From: Pontiella desulfatans
GTDB lineage: Bacteria; Verrucomicrobiota; Kiritimatiellia; Kiritimatiellales; Pontiellaceae
Assembly: GCF_900890425.1 (NCBI RefSeq)
Contig: NZ_CAAHFG010000003.1
Coordinates: 992,001-1,056,000, forward strand
Direction of reading: 5' to 3'
Length of the DNA: 64,000 nt
Positions 10,001-18,254 of this stretch are shown here, in pieces. The notes under the pieces are model-generated. The model saw nothing but the letters and a program-made list of their open reading frames with translations, had not been told where the DNA came from and made no database searches. Position numbers and translations under genes: made by a program. Positions within the stretch are counted from its first letter, which is position 1; every line of letters begins with the position of its first letter.

Positions 10001-11617
10001 GGCATCTCGCCCGTCGCCGCCTCGCTGCCTGCGCCGAACACCGACTCGCTGGCTCTGAATGCAATCAAGTCGGACTTTACAAAATACGCCACGCATGCGC
10101 GGGCGCAGACCTATGTACTCAACGGCCTGAGTGGCTGGGATGCCTATACAGAGGTTCCTGATTTCGATATTACCGCGATTCTACACAATACCAAACGACG
10201 CTGGGATAACCTGTTACCGACCTCGCCCTGCGGGTTTGTTCCGATTGTTCCGCACGCCTCGCGTGCTGAGACCGAGGCCCATCCCTGGTGCAACCGCGCC
10301 TACGAAACAGATGTCGATACCTGGGCGGAGTTCCAATCATTGGAAACCGCGCGAGACACGATCTCCGCCGAACTTATGGCGCAGCGCACCAACATGCTGT
10401 TTTATGTGGATGGCGAATGCTTCTGGCAGGTGACCGAAAACAGGAATGATCCCGACACCCTGTTCGCCCTCGCGATGGACTCCACGGTGCTGACACCGAC
10501 CGAGCGTACGGTGGAACTGATGAAGGGAGCTGCCGACGGGATTTGGGATGTTTACGATCAGTTGGGTTCCCAGGTTGTTCCGCTCGGAACATTGTCTTCC
10601 GGTTCCGATTCGGTGACACTCGCGATTCCTGCCGGTTCCGTTCGCATACTCGCTCTCAAAAAACGTGTTCCAATTTCAACTTCAGTGATGGGGATCGCCT
10701 GGGACGGCGGAACCGAGCCGTCGCTGGCCATTTACGGAATTGATGGACGCCTTGTTCCAAGCAACCAGGGGATTCATCCGAGTGGTGGGTCGCTGGATGG
10801 AACGTTTGGTCCCGATTTTGCGGGGGCATCAACGGGTGCGAACGGGGCCTATAAGGTGAAGGATTACGATGATCATGCGGCTTCGGGCTGGATCGGTGTG
10901 ACGATCACGAATAACACCGGATCAACCCTTCAGCTGGAAACCCTGCATTTTGATTATGGTCAATGGTACGTAGAGTCGCCGACCAACGTGGCCGCCTTTT
11001 ATCAATCGGGCGATCTCGCCGCAACGAACGGTACACCCCTCGGTGCCTTCTCCGCATCCACCCTCACCGGATGGGTGCAGGGGGACTATGATGATTTTTC
11101 GGTGGTCTTGACCAATCTCGCCGATTCCAGCCTTGCTCCCGGCGAGCACGCCGTCTTTGAGCTAAGGGCCACGGTGGGAACAACGGCGGCCGGAGGAATC
11201 GACAATGTGGCGATCGTTATTTCCGGCCTCGGGAATTTTGATGAGTGGGCGGCCAGCTTCGGGCTCTATGGATCCAATGCCTGGAACTCCGTCGACCTCG
11301 AACCGGATGGAATGGATAACTGGACCGAATACATCTTCGGCGGTGACCCGACCTCCGATGATGCATCCGCCATTTTTCCAAGGTCTGGAATGAATGGGGA
11401 CTGGCTCGAATATGTCCACCGGCGTCGCAGCGATTATCAGGCGCGCGGACTGGTCTACACAGTCGAAGCTTCAACAAATCTGCTTTCCAATGATTGGAAC
11501 ACCCATGGCGTTTCATATGTGGGTTCAGGCTCCATCGATGCCGAAATGGATTCCATTACCAACAGCATTTCCATCGAAGAACATCCGCAACAGTTTATTC
11601 GCCTTCGGGTTGAATAA
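7046..11617 (+). CDS. Giant secreted FG-GAP propeller/putative glycosidase
   Basis: 1523 residues with a signal peptide (MRKSVCLLMVIGLSVYSVSA). Residues 22-240 look like a jelly-roll module. Residues about 245-630 carry FG-GAP/VCBS-type repeats (ADFDGVGTKD, NFDGVGGDE, DMDGDGDDE) and should form a beta-propeller. Residues about 640-1200 are a large domain with barrel-like features (YYINYFRSHLGWEM, VSIGHHDVVHM, GWCSSLIGD) and several conserved-looking acidic, His and Trp residues; this is the likely catalytic part. Residues 1215-1395 are a recurrent module also found at 23270, 24816 and 27917. The C-terminus has the shared Asp-rich segment and FIRLRVE tail. A propeller followed by a catalytic domain recalls lambda-carrageenases (GH150), but I cannot confirm this. 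The other possibility is a new glycosidase family. No standard short-enzyme signature is visible. Confidence 0.8.
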   Translation: MRKSVCLLMVIGLSVYSVSAQVIFDADFEDAALINDHVTSANLDAGTAVGSWTVIDDQESDIRSGSGNKALLADTGTYSFEANFSETAVLTNNGITISLDTYMRRTGDASSNEGNLKPQKIVGLDSHGYELFDIRINAGIWHANAQRLGFVDSLGAERYLGSSGDVNVYSVDTPNPSKFQTLELTLHETMMDISYDGAVLTNGMAYRNSGISHISSIRLAGVNSSTGAFYDNISVAAIQTSSNTVWPREGFIPHNTQSNNLIHVRTADFDGVGTKDYVVAMTVDEKLIAFNRPVDIADPSADNRRWQVDLPNFAIMIETADIDQNNGPEEVLVPGTDGHLRMYSEAGTLREDWPVSDGALYCAGVGQKSNGDARVITAGVDGDLYFYDETGTQIGTIRPDNVGIIRRLAVGNFDGVGGDEVMIFYSMKGYDAYRYIEIYDLDTLARPAYWDLTEPMEDDVARINASPGMGWTDKQTAWVYDMDGDGDDEVVANWGVLHPENGGTNTILSAALPEGEKLYLSEYEDFAEPTPTTYYLLQQGVPGNFHDGLTNAEMFTLYGDDLYLVDYDVTRSVNADRFRIIDYSYAHTLYHFTDGARLEDRDGGPDKMVLAGPAHGDDHFYVVDLSNNFWKEDAKHIDGNGVLGAVRDTLDDLEDDIDAFNGTVAEAGRPIYYINYFRSHLGWEMTPAAIEFHADDTLAAVQEARDRLGGTPGYDPERVRFVSSMFGTKIWGEGVHSTDPDVTAAGVEAFCAALAQRGVHFCVSIGHHDVVHMSPETMADCFEASVVDGECYLMGLTGEQGDSSITDTYMPHMDAVIARADTLAIDPPRLVMTSKGPIFSGMNPEQASAWWPAYKKVFTPGIECSNNTLPEFSYAEQVGLWLNGSVDGWCSSLIGDNLTPNRIAEWGGVRNGHVVLRHMLSQYSLGADIFRITSIVNQENPLYERGDTADPELDLANPYRQGVWNFLKIVEAGVYPNGPDRSQLKGISPVAASLPAPNTDSLALNAIKSDFTKYATHARAQTYVLNGLSGWDAYTEVPDFDITAILHNTKRRWDNLLPTSPCGFVPIVPHASRAETEAHPWCNRAYETDVDTWAEFQSLETARDTISAELMAQRTNMLFYVDGECFWQVTENRNDPDTLFALAMDSTVLTPTERTVELMKGAADGIWDVYDQLGSQVVPLGTLSSGSDSVTLAIPAGSVRILALKKRVPISTSVMGIAWDGGTEPSLAIYGIDGRLVPSNQGIHPSGGSLDGTFGPDFAGASTGANGAYKVKDYDDHAASGWIGVTITNNTGSTLQLETLHFDYGQWYVESPTNVAAFYQSGDLAATNGTPLGAFSASTLTGWVQGDYDDFSVVLTNLADSSLAPGEHAVFELRATVGTTAAGGIDNVAIVISGLGNFDEWAASFGLYGSNAWNSVDLEPDGMDNWTEYIFGGDPTSDDASAIFPRSGMNGDWLEYVHRRRSDYQARGLVYTVEASTNLLSNDWNTHGVSYVGSGSIDAEMDSITNSISIEEHPQQFIRLRVE

Positions 11618-11629
11618 GGATGCTACTGG

Positions 11630-11648
11630 CTGTTCAGCTGACCAGTAG
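11630..11648 (+). promoter_or_regulatory. 19-bp palindromic motif, copy 2 (or terminator stem)
   Basis: CTGTTCAGCTGACCAGTAG, 57 bp before the GH29 gene at 11706. Its right half also pairs with CTACTGG at 11623-11629 and is followed by AATTTTT, so it could instead be the terminator of the preceding gene. Confidence 0.4.
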
Positions 11649-11705
11649 AATTTTTCAGACTGTTACGGGAGACTCAGGTTTCATGAATTTTATAGGGAAA
11701 ACACA

Positions 11706-13190
11706 ATGATCAGATTTAAAATGACTTCAGATAAAAAAGTTTTAATCGGGCTGGTTGCCGGAGCCTGCATGGCTTCGGCCGCTCAGACGTATAACACCAG
11801 TCATGCGTCGATTGCATCCTATGATGTGCCGGCCTGGTACAGCGAGGGCAAGCTGGGGGTGTTTATGCACCTGAGCGCCTTTTCGGTGCCGGCGTTCAAG
11901 AATGAATGGTATGCCTCCAATATGTATTATGCCGATGATATTCCGAACCTGAGACATCCGGAATACCGTAAGTCGTTCCGGGATCATCATGAAAAGACCT
12001 ACGGCTCCCTGAAGGACTTCGGCTATAAGGATTTTATCCCGATGCTGACCCTGGAAAAGTTCGATGCCGACTACTACGCAGAGCTGATAAAGAAATCGGG
12101 AGCGGCCTATTTTGCGGCCCCGGCGATACATCATGATGGTTTTGCCATGTGGGATTCAAAGGTCATCGACTGGAACGCGGCAAAGATGGGCCCGAAGCGC
12201 GATGTGGTTGGGGAACTGACCAAAGCGATGCGTAAAAAAGGCATCAAAACCGGGGTATCCACGCACTATGGTCGCCATTGGAAATACTACACCTTCCGCC
12301 CTGAGTTCGATACCTGGGACCTTGCCAATGAAGGGCTTTACGGGGCCCGCCGCGGCGACACGGATCCGCCGCGTCCGGAAGATGCGCTGAATTGGGAACA
12401 GGTGATGAACGAGCTCGTCGATACCTATCAGCCGGATTATATCTTCGTCGATGGGGGGGTATGCGATGCGCGCGGTGAATACAAGAAAGAGTATTTCCGA
12501 GACGCCATGTACCGTGTTGTGGCTCGATATTACAATAAGAGCGCGGATTGGGATAAAGAGGTGGTCCTTTCCTGGAAGCGCGACGCCATGAAGAAGGGCG
12601 AGGCGGTGTATGATTCTGAAGGTTCCCTTGAAGATGGCATTCCGGAGCGCCCCTGGCAGGCGCATTTCACGGTAAATGGAAGCTGGGGATATACCGGAGA
12701 AAAACCGGGATGGCCGGCGGATAAAATACTGCGTGGGTTTGTGGATATCATCAGCCGCAATGGAAACCTGCTGCTGAATATCGGCCCGCGCCCGGATGGA
12801 AGTCTGGATGAAGGGCAGGAACAGGTACTGCTTGAAATCGGCCGGTGGCTGCAAATCAATGGTGAAGGCATTACGGGTTCCAGACCTTGGAAAATCTATG
12901 GTTCAGGAAAGCTGAACAGTCTCGCAGCAGGGTCCCCGGATTCAAATAAAAACGACAAAGACGCAGTGCGCTACACCCAAAAGGACGGAGCCCTTTACGC
13001 CTGGTTCGCGACTTGGCCGGAAGACGGCAAGGTCACGCTGCCGCAGGCGGGAAGTTTTAATCCCCAAACGATCAAGCCCTTGGGCGCTAACGGTGAACTG
13101 AACTTCGTAAAAGAGGGCCATGATCTGATCGTCGAGCTACCGGCCAAGCCGTTTGGCCGGTATGTATGGGGGCTTAAGCTTACGCACTAG
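11706..13190 (+). CDS. Alpha-L-fucosidase, GH29
   Basis: 494 residues with a signal peptide (VLIGLVAGACMASA). The GH29 barrel is recognisable from GVFMHLSAF, AIHHDGFAMW, HYGRHW and the VDGG motif near residue 249, whose Asp is the nucleophile candidate, and from NLLLNIGPRPDG at the end of the catalytic domain. A short beta-rich C-terminal domain closes the protein. The role is retaining hydrolysis of terminal alpha-L-fucose from oligosaccharides. AGGGAAA precedes the ATG. It differs considerably from the two GH29 domains found in fusions in this window, so it probably attacks another linkage or position. It is followed by a terminator. Confidence 0.9.
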   Translation: MIRFKMTSDKKVLIGLVAGACMASAAQTYNTSHASIASYDVPAWYSEGKLGVFMHLSAFSVPAFKNEWYASNMYYADDIPNLRHPEYRKSFRDHHEKTYGSLKDFGYKDFIPMLTLEKFDADYYAELIKKSGAAYFAAPAIHHDGFAMWDSKVIDWNAAKMGPKRDVVGELTKAMRKKGIKTGVSTHYGRHWKYYTFRPEFDTWDLANEGLYGARRGDTDPPRPEDALNWEQVMNELVDTYQPDYIFVDGGVCDARGEYKKEYFRDAMYRVVARYYNKSADWDKEVVLSWKRDAMKKGEAVYDSEGSLEDGIPERPWQAHFTVNGSWGYTGEKPGWPADKILRGFVDIISRNGNLLLNIGPRPDGSLDEGQEQVLLEIGRWLQINGEGITGSRPWKIYGSGKLNSLAAGSPDSNKNDKDAVRYTQKDGALYAWFATWPEDGKVTLPQAGSFNPQTIKPLGANGELNFVKEGHDLIVELPAKPFGRYVWGLKLTH

Positions 13191-13213
13191 TCGTCGTTGT
13201 TTTTCTTCTATAT

Positions 13214-13247
13214 CGCCCTGCCAGCATACGCTTTGGCGGGGCGTTTT
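13214..13247 (+). terminator. Rho-independent terminator after GH29 gene
   Basis: CGCCCTGCC and GGCGGGGCG can pair with one mismatch around an ~11-base loop and are followed by TTTT, 24 bp after the fucosidase stop. Confidence 0.65.
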
Positions 13248-13271
13248 CATAGTTGGGATAAACCGTCCCAC

Positions 13272-13290
13272 CTGTTGACTTGGCCAGTAG
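13272..13290 (+). promoter_or_regulatory. 19-bp palindromic motif, copy 3
   Basis: CTGTTGACTTGGCCAGTAG, 93 bp upstream of the gene at 13384, with a TAGTAT hexamer 20 bp downstream. It lies after a terminator, so it belongs to the next unit. Confidence 0.55.
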
Positions 13291-13383
13291 CGGCGAAGCC
13301 CTGTCCGGATTAGTATCAACCGATGATAGATGTGCTTTCCAGCGAGGATATGATTCGGCCCAAAACCCGTTACCTAAGGGAAC

Positions 13384-15255
13384 ATGATGAAGAATAGATC
13401 AAAGAGATCAGATGGCGTCATGAAGGGTGCACCCAGCGGATTTATGGTCAGTCTGCTGGTCCATGCCGCCGCGTTTACGTTGGCCGGGCTTCTTGTGGTC
13501 TTTAACGTGGTCCAAAAGGAGGAGAAAAAATTTGTTCCGCCCAAACCGGTTGATCGGCCGAAAATGAAGCTGAAAAAACCGAAGGTAAAAATAAAGAAAA
13601 CGGCCAAGCCCAAATCCACCACACGGATTGTCACGAAAGTGAAGCAGGCGAACATGCCCGACATTCAATTGCCCGAAATGAGCGGGATGGGCGGGGAAGG
13701 GTTCGAAATCGGCGGGTTTGATATTATGCCGGATCTCGGTGAGCTGTCCCTGCTGGGCAGCGATCAGACCATTGGCAATGACTTAGAGGGCACGTTCTAC
13801 GATTTTAAGCGGAACCGGAGCGGCGGTTATATCTCCATGGATGGAGAAAACTGGCAGCGGGGCGTTCATAACTTCCTGCGCAGGGGATGGAGGACCTCCA
13901 ACCTTTCGAAATACTATCGTGCACCCAAGAAAATTTATACGACCTGCCTGGTGATCCCGCCCGTGCTTTCGTCCATCGCACCTTCGGCATTTGGCGATAA
14001 AGATGCCTCGGGTGTGTATTGGATGGTTCACTACAAAGGGCAGATTGCCCATAACAAAAAAATCACCTTTCGTTTTCATGGCATAGGCGATGGCTTTATT
14101 GCTGTACGGGTGAATGGCGAAATGGTGTTGCTGACCGAGTGGACGCATGTGGATACGGGCTTATCCAATATGGAAGGTGCCATAACCGGAAACCTATGGG
14201 AGTCGGATTCCGCCGATTCGCGAAAATATGTTATGGGGAATTCCCGTGCCGTGGTCGGCAGCTGGATTACGCTGGAGCCGGGAGAGGCGCAGGACATCGA
14301 TATTGCCATCGGGGACCAGGGCGGGCAGGCCGCAGCCATGCTGGCCGTTGAAGTCGAGGGCGTTGAGTATGAAAAGAGCAGTCAGGGTGGCCCGATTCTT
14401 CCCGCGTTTAAAACGGAAAAAATTTCACGGGACCTGATGGATATCATCTACAAGGATCTGGTGGAGGAGGAGGTTTCATTGACGGCCGGACCGGTCTTCA
14501 ATGATTTTGGCTCCTACGAAGCCGTTCCTGAAGAAACCGTGACGGAAGAAAAGGTTCCAATGGTTGAACCTGCACCACCTGTTGAAATTTCTCCGATGCG
14601 CACCTGGGCATTTGAAAAGCCGTTGGAAGCCGAGTTGGTAACCGTGCTCGGTAGAGAAGTCGTGCTCAAAAACACAAAAGGTAAAACCATCAAGGTGCCA
14701 ACGAATCGATTTAATGAATCAGATATGGAATACATTGAGTTATCAAGGCCGCCAAAGTTTGACATTAATTTTACGCGAAATAATCAGCAGCGGTTGTTTA
14801 AGAATCGGATGGAAGTGGGCGAACCGCGGCCTCCGCAGACGCTGAGCCGATACGGTGTGCGGATCAAACAGACCGGAAGCGGTTCGTATAATCACGAACT
14901 TAAGGTTGAACTGTTTGCGATCGGTCAGGAACGCCTGGGCGATCGGTATATACTGTTTGATCGCCAGACCACCCGCTTTATACCCACCGTTGAAAATGGA
15001 CGATCCCATGAATTTCTCAGTGAACGTACCGTGGTGATGGACAACTATGAGGTGGATGCGGAACCGCGTGGTGAGCGATATGCCGGTTATCTGGTAACGA
15101 TTACGGACAAGCGGGGAGAAGTGATTGCAGTGGATACATCTAACCAGTGGCTGCTTGATCATATCGATAATCTGAAGAAACAGAAGCCGGGGAACTATAT
15201 GGATAAGGCCTGCACCCGTGTCTTTCCGACCCGACCTCCGAAAACCCGGTATTAG
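13384..15255 (+). CDS. TonB-like membrane-anchored PA14/SHD1-domain protein
   Basis: 623 residues. A single N-terminal membrane segment containing SLLVHAAAFTLAGLLVVF is of the TonB energy-transducer style, and it is followed by a Lys/Pro-rich stretch (residues about 45-85). Residues about 135-330 resemble a PA14-like beta-barrel (GTFYDFKRNRSGG, RFHGIGDGFIAVRVNGE). Residues 407-457 match the SLA1 homology/SHD1 pattern common in PVC bacteria (TWAFEKPLEAELV, VVLKNTKGKTIKVP). The last ~165 residues are unassigned. The usual TonB C-terminal domain is not seen, so true energy transduction is doubtful; an inner-membrane-anchored periplasmic carbohydrate-binding or scaffold protein is equally possible. 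It heads a unit with the esterase-fucosidase fusion (43 bp gap). The function is not established. Confidence 0.75.
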   Translation: MMKNRSKRSDGVMKGAPSGFMVSLLVHAAAFTLAGLLVVFNVVQKEEKKFVPPKPVDRPKMKLKKPKVKIKKTAKPKSTTRIVTKVKQANMPDIQLPEMSGMGGEGFEIGGFDIMPDLGELSLLGSDQTIGNDLEGTFYDFKRNRSGGYISMDGENWQRGVHNFLRRGWRTSNLSKYYRAPKKIYTTCLVIPPVLSSIAPSAFGDKDASGVYWMVHYKGQIAHNKKITFRFHGIGDGFIAVRVNGEMVLLTEWTHVDTGLSNMEGAITGNLWESDSADSRKYVMGNSRAVVGSWITLEPGEAQDIDIAIGDQGGQAAAMLAVEVEGVEYEKSSQGGPILPAFKTEKISRDLMDIIYKDLVEEEVSLTAGPVFNDFGSYEAVPEETVTEEKVPMVEPAPPVEISPMRTWAFEKPLEAELVTVLGREVVLKNTKGKTIKVPTNRFNESDMEYIELSRPPKFDINFTRNNQQRLFKNRMEVGEPRPPQTLSRYGVRIKQTGSGSYNHELKVELFAIGQERLGDRYILFDRQTTRFIPTVENGRSHEFLSERTVVMDNYEVDAEPRGERYAGYLVTITDKRGEVIAVDTSNQWLLDHIDNLKKQKPGNYMDKACTRVFPTRPPKTRY

Positions 15256-15298
15256 TCGGTCGGGTGTATATATAGTCTATTTGAATGGAGTTGTATTT

Positions 15299-17599
15299 AT
15301 GAAGAAAACGTTCGTCAGTATATTGTTTTTATTTGGAGCTGTGCTTGGCATGTATGCCAAAGAGCAAGTGCCTATGCCAGACCGGAGTGTGGTGTATAAA
15401 ACGGTCGACGATGTGTCGTTGAAGCTGCACATTTTTAATCCGGAAGGGCACAGGCCATCGGACATGCATCCGGCGATCATCTTCTTTCATGGCGGGGGCT
15501 GGAACGGTGGCGGGTATACGCAGTTTTCCGGACAGTGCGATTATTTTTCCTCGCGGGGCATGGTTGCCATAACGGCGGAATACCGCACGGCTCAGAAAAA
15601 CGGAACCTCACCGCAGGAATGTGTGAAGGATGCCAAATCCGCACTGCGATGGGTTCGCGCTCATGCAGCCGAACTCGGGATCGATCCCAACCGGCTGGCT
15701 GCAGGCGGCGGTTCGGCGGGCGGGCATCTGGCGGCTGCGACTGCGATGCTGGATGGATATAATGAAGAGGGGGAAGATACATCGATCTCTTGTGTTCCGA
15801 GCGCCCTCGTACTGTTCAATCCCGTGGCGGATAATGGTCCCGGTGGGTTTGGGCATGATCGGGTGAAGGCCTACTGGGAGGATTTTTCTCCGCTGCATAA
15901 TATCCACAAAGATGCGCCGCCGACGATTATTCTTACCGGATCGAAGGATACGGCGTTCAAGCCTGCGAGCGCAAAAGCCTACAAAGAAAAGATGGAAGCG
16001 TTGGGCCGTCGCTGTGATCTGAGGATTTATGAAGGCCAACCCCATGCATTTTTTAATCGGGGCCATAGTGAGGAAATGCATTTTCAAACTATGTTGGATG
16101 CGGATCAGTTTTTGGTTTCGCTCGGCTATCTTCACGGTAAAGCACCGGCTCTTCACGACCTGATGGGTGAAGAATCAAATGTCGTCGATGACAACAAGGT
16201 CATCGCGGATTTGGCGGCGAAGATGGAGGGCGGTGTGAGTGAAGACGGCCTGCATTGGCGTCTTAAGCTGGCAGATCCGCTGCCGATGCCAAAGGGCGGC
16301 GGCTGGTTTGAGGATGCAGGTCTGGGCTTGTTTATGCATTGGGGGCCGGCCTCCGCGTGGTATGGATCGCCCTGGGTGATGCGCCGTCCGGCCGGTGAAG
16401 GGGTTGATGGGCCGATGGCGGTGGCGAAGGACTATTACGAGACTTCGATGCCAAAATTCACCGCAGCTGCCTATGATCCGGAACTCTGGATGCAGGCGGC
16501 GAGTAAAGCGGGATTTAAATATGCCGTGCTGACCTCAAAACATCATGACGGCTACACACTCTGGCCGAGCGACCATACCGATCTCGGCACGCAGACCTAT
16601 TTGAACGGTCGTGATTTACTGAAACCCTATGCCGATGCCGTGCGCAATAATGGTATGAAGGTCGGGTTCTATTATTCCGGTGTGGACTGGTGGCTGGACC
16701 GCGATTACATGAACTACAGCTGGGAAAAGGAAAACGGCTGGAATTTTGAAGGAAAGTCTTTTGATGCAACAACCCTCGAACCGCTGCCGATGGAAATCGT
16801 TGAGCAGAAGAAACAAATCGCGTTTGAGGTGATGGAGCGGTATCGCCCCGATCTGTGGTGGTGGGATTCCGGCCTGCCGGTCTCGCTGGAAGAAACGGCG
16901 CTGAAATATAATCCGGACATGCTCTTTAACAACCGTGGCAATTTTCATCATGGAGGTGAGATGAAGGGGACCTATCCCGGTGCGCACTATGTGACCCCCG
17001 AAAATTTCCACATGGTTGAATGGGAGAGCATGAAAAAATTGCAGGCGCTTGGCCGAAAATGGGAAGTCTGCATGAATTTCAATCATGGCAAGGGCTGGTT
17101 TTATGAAGGCCGCACCGGAGACAGCGAAAAAGCCGGTGGATTGGATGGAATTATTTTTGCACTGGCCCGCGTGCGCTGCTGGGGAGGTAATATGCTGTTG
17201 AACATTAAGCCGCGCGAAGATGGAACCCTTCCGGAGGCCAATTATGATGCTTTTGAAAAAATGGCGCGCTGGATGGCCTGGGGCGAAGTTTCGATGTTTG
17301 ATGTGGAGGGTACCCATTTCCCGGAACAGTCCAACGTGCCCATCACGTCCTCCAGGGATGGCAAGATCTGGTATCTGCATGCGCGGCCCGGCGAATCACA
17401 GTGGCAGCAAGGCGCGTTTTATACCCACTGTGAACCGGGTAAACCCATCCGTGTGAGCAATGTGCCGGAGGTAAAGTCGGTCAGGCTGCTGCGCACCGGG
17501 GAGCCGGTGACTTATACCTATGAAAATAGAACCTTGTTTATTCCAAACCCCGATGCCGGTCCCGACGGTCTTCATGAAGTGGTAGAACTTAAGTTCTGA
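15299..17599 (+). CDS. Carbohydrate esterase-alpha-L-fucosidase (GH29) fusion
   Basis: About 766 residues. The start at ATG 15299 gives a signal peptide (KKTFVSILFLFGAVLGMYA); an earlier in-frame ATG at 15218 would overlap the previous gene. Residues about 20-290 are an alpha/beta hydrolase of the acetyl-esterase/lipase type with the oxyanion HGGGW, catalytic Ser in GGGSAGGH, and Asp and His candidates in SKDTAFKP and GQPHAFF. Residues about 330-766 are a GH29 domain (GLGLFMHWGPAS, LTSKHHDGYTLW, nucleophile candidate in DLWWWDSGLP), very close to that of the fusion gene at the window start. The inferred role is removal of an acetyl or similar acyl group and of the fucose that carried or neighboured it. 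The order of action and the acyl group are not known. Confidence 0.9.
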   Translation: MKKTFVSILFLFGAVLGMYAKEQVPMPDRSVVYKTVDDVSLKLHIFNPEGHRPSDMHPAIIFFHGGGWNGGGYTQFSGQCDYFSSRGMVAITAEYRTAQKNGTSPQECVKDAKSALRWVRAHAAELGIDPNRLAAGGGSAGGHLAAATAMLDGYNEEGEDTSISCVPSALVLFNPVADNGPGGFGHDRVKAYWEDFSPLHNIHKDAPPTIILTGSKDTAFKPASAKAYKEKMEALGRRCDLRIYEGQPHAFFNRGHSEEMHFQTMLDADQFLVSLGYLHGKAPALHDLMGEESNVVDDNKVIADLAAKMEGGVSEDGLHWRLKLADPLPMPKGGGWFEDAGLGLFMHWGPASAWYGSPWVMRRPAGEGVDGPMAVAKDYYETSMPKFTAAAYDPELWMQAASKAGFKYAVLTSKHHDGYTLWPSDHTDLGTQTYLNGRDLLKPYADAVRNNGMKVGFYYSGVDWWLDRDYMNYSWEKENGWNFEGKSFDATTLEPLPMEIVEQKKQIAFEVMERYRPDLWWWDSGLPVSLEETALKYNPDMLFNNRGNFHHGGEMKGTYPGAHYVTPENFHMVEWESMKKLQALGRKWEVCMNFNHGKGWFYEGRTGDSEKAGGLDGIIFALARVRCWGGNMLLNIKPREDGTLPEANYDAFEKMARWMAWGEVSMFDVEGTHFPEQSNVPITSSRDGKIWYLHARPGESQWQQGAFYTHCEPGKPIRVSNVPEVKSVRLLRTGEPVTYTYENRTLFIPNPDAGPDGLHEVVELKF

Positions 17600-17618
17600 T
17601 ATGAAAGGGAGAAAGAGG

Positions 17619-18254
17619 ATGAAGAATTGGATCTTTGCCGTGCAGCTGTGTTCAGGTTTGCTCGGGGTAGCATGTGCCGGGGCGAACCTGTTGTCCGATG
17701 CACAGTTTTCGGGGGGAAAGGGAACGTATCCGGATGAAACAACATCGCCGTGGTTCACCGCTGGAGAGAAGGGCGGATGGGCGACGCTGATAGATTCCGA
17801 ACGATCTTTTGATAACCATGGGCAATCGCTGAAGTTTAATCGTTGGCGTGGCGATATTAACGTCTTGCAGAATACGGGGCATGTGATTCAGGCGGGTCAT
17901 GATTATCATATATCCCTATGGATAATGACTGATGAGCCGAGTGACGATCCCGCCCATACCGCAAAACCGGGTATTTTTGTGACGGTAGCATCTGCGAAGC
18001 AGCCGGATGGTCCGTTTCATTTCAGGAAACAGTTTTTCTGGGAGATCACCACCTCAAAACATGGGGTGTGGGAGCGTATTGAGGGATCCATTGACGCCGC
18101 TGATCTTGAAGAATGGATTGGTGAGTGTATTCAGTTGCGTATTGTGAAAAAGTCGCTGAATTCATCCCATGCGATCTGGGTGGATGATATTCAGCTACAC
18201 TCGTTGTCGAATGGAGAAGAAGTTGAGGTCAGTGCAGGACTTCTTTCGTATTAG
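17619..18254 (+). CDS. Stand-alone secreted CBM4_9-like protein
   Basis: 211 residues from ATG 17619, which follows a purine-rich GGGAGAAAGAGG and starts directly with a signal peptide (KNWIFAVQLCSGLLGVACA). An in-frame ATG at 17601 is also possible. The whole mature protein is one jelly-roll module (NLLSDAQFS, LKFNRWRGD, GVWERIEG, IWVDDIQL). It corresponds to the N-terminal modules of the proteins at 2397, 23270 and 24816. No catalytic domain is present, so the likely role is binding of a glycan or of another protein in the degradation complex. It lies 19 bp after the esterase-fucosidase fusion, probably in the same transcript. Confidence 0.75.
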   Translation: MKNWIFAVQLCSGLLGVACAGANLLSDAQFSGGKGTYPDETTSPWFTAGEKGGWATLIDSERSFDNHGQSLKFNRWRGDINVLQNTGHVIQAGHDYHISLWIMTDEPSDDPAHTAKPGIFVTVASAKQPDGPFHFRKQFFWEITTSKHGVWERIEGSIDAADLEEWIGECIQLRIVKKSLNSSHAIWVDDIQLHSLSNGEEVEVSAGLLSY

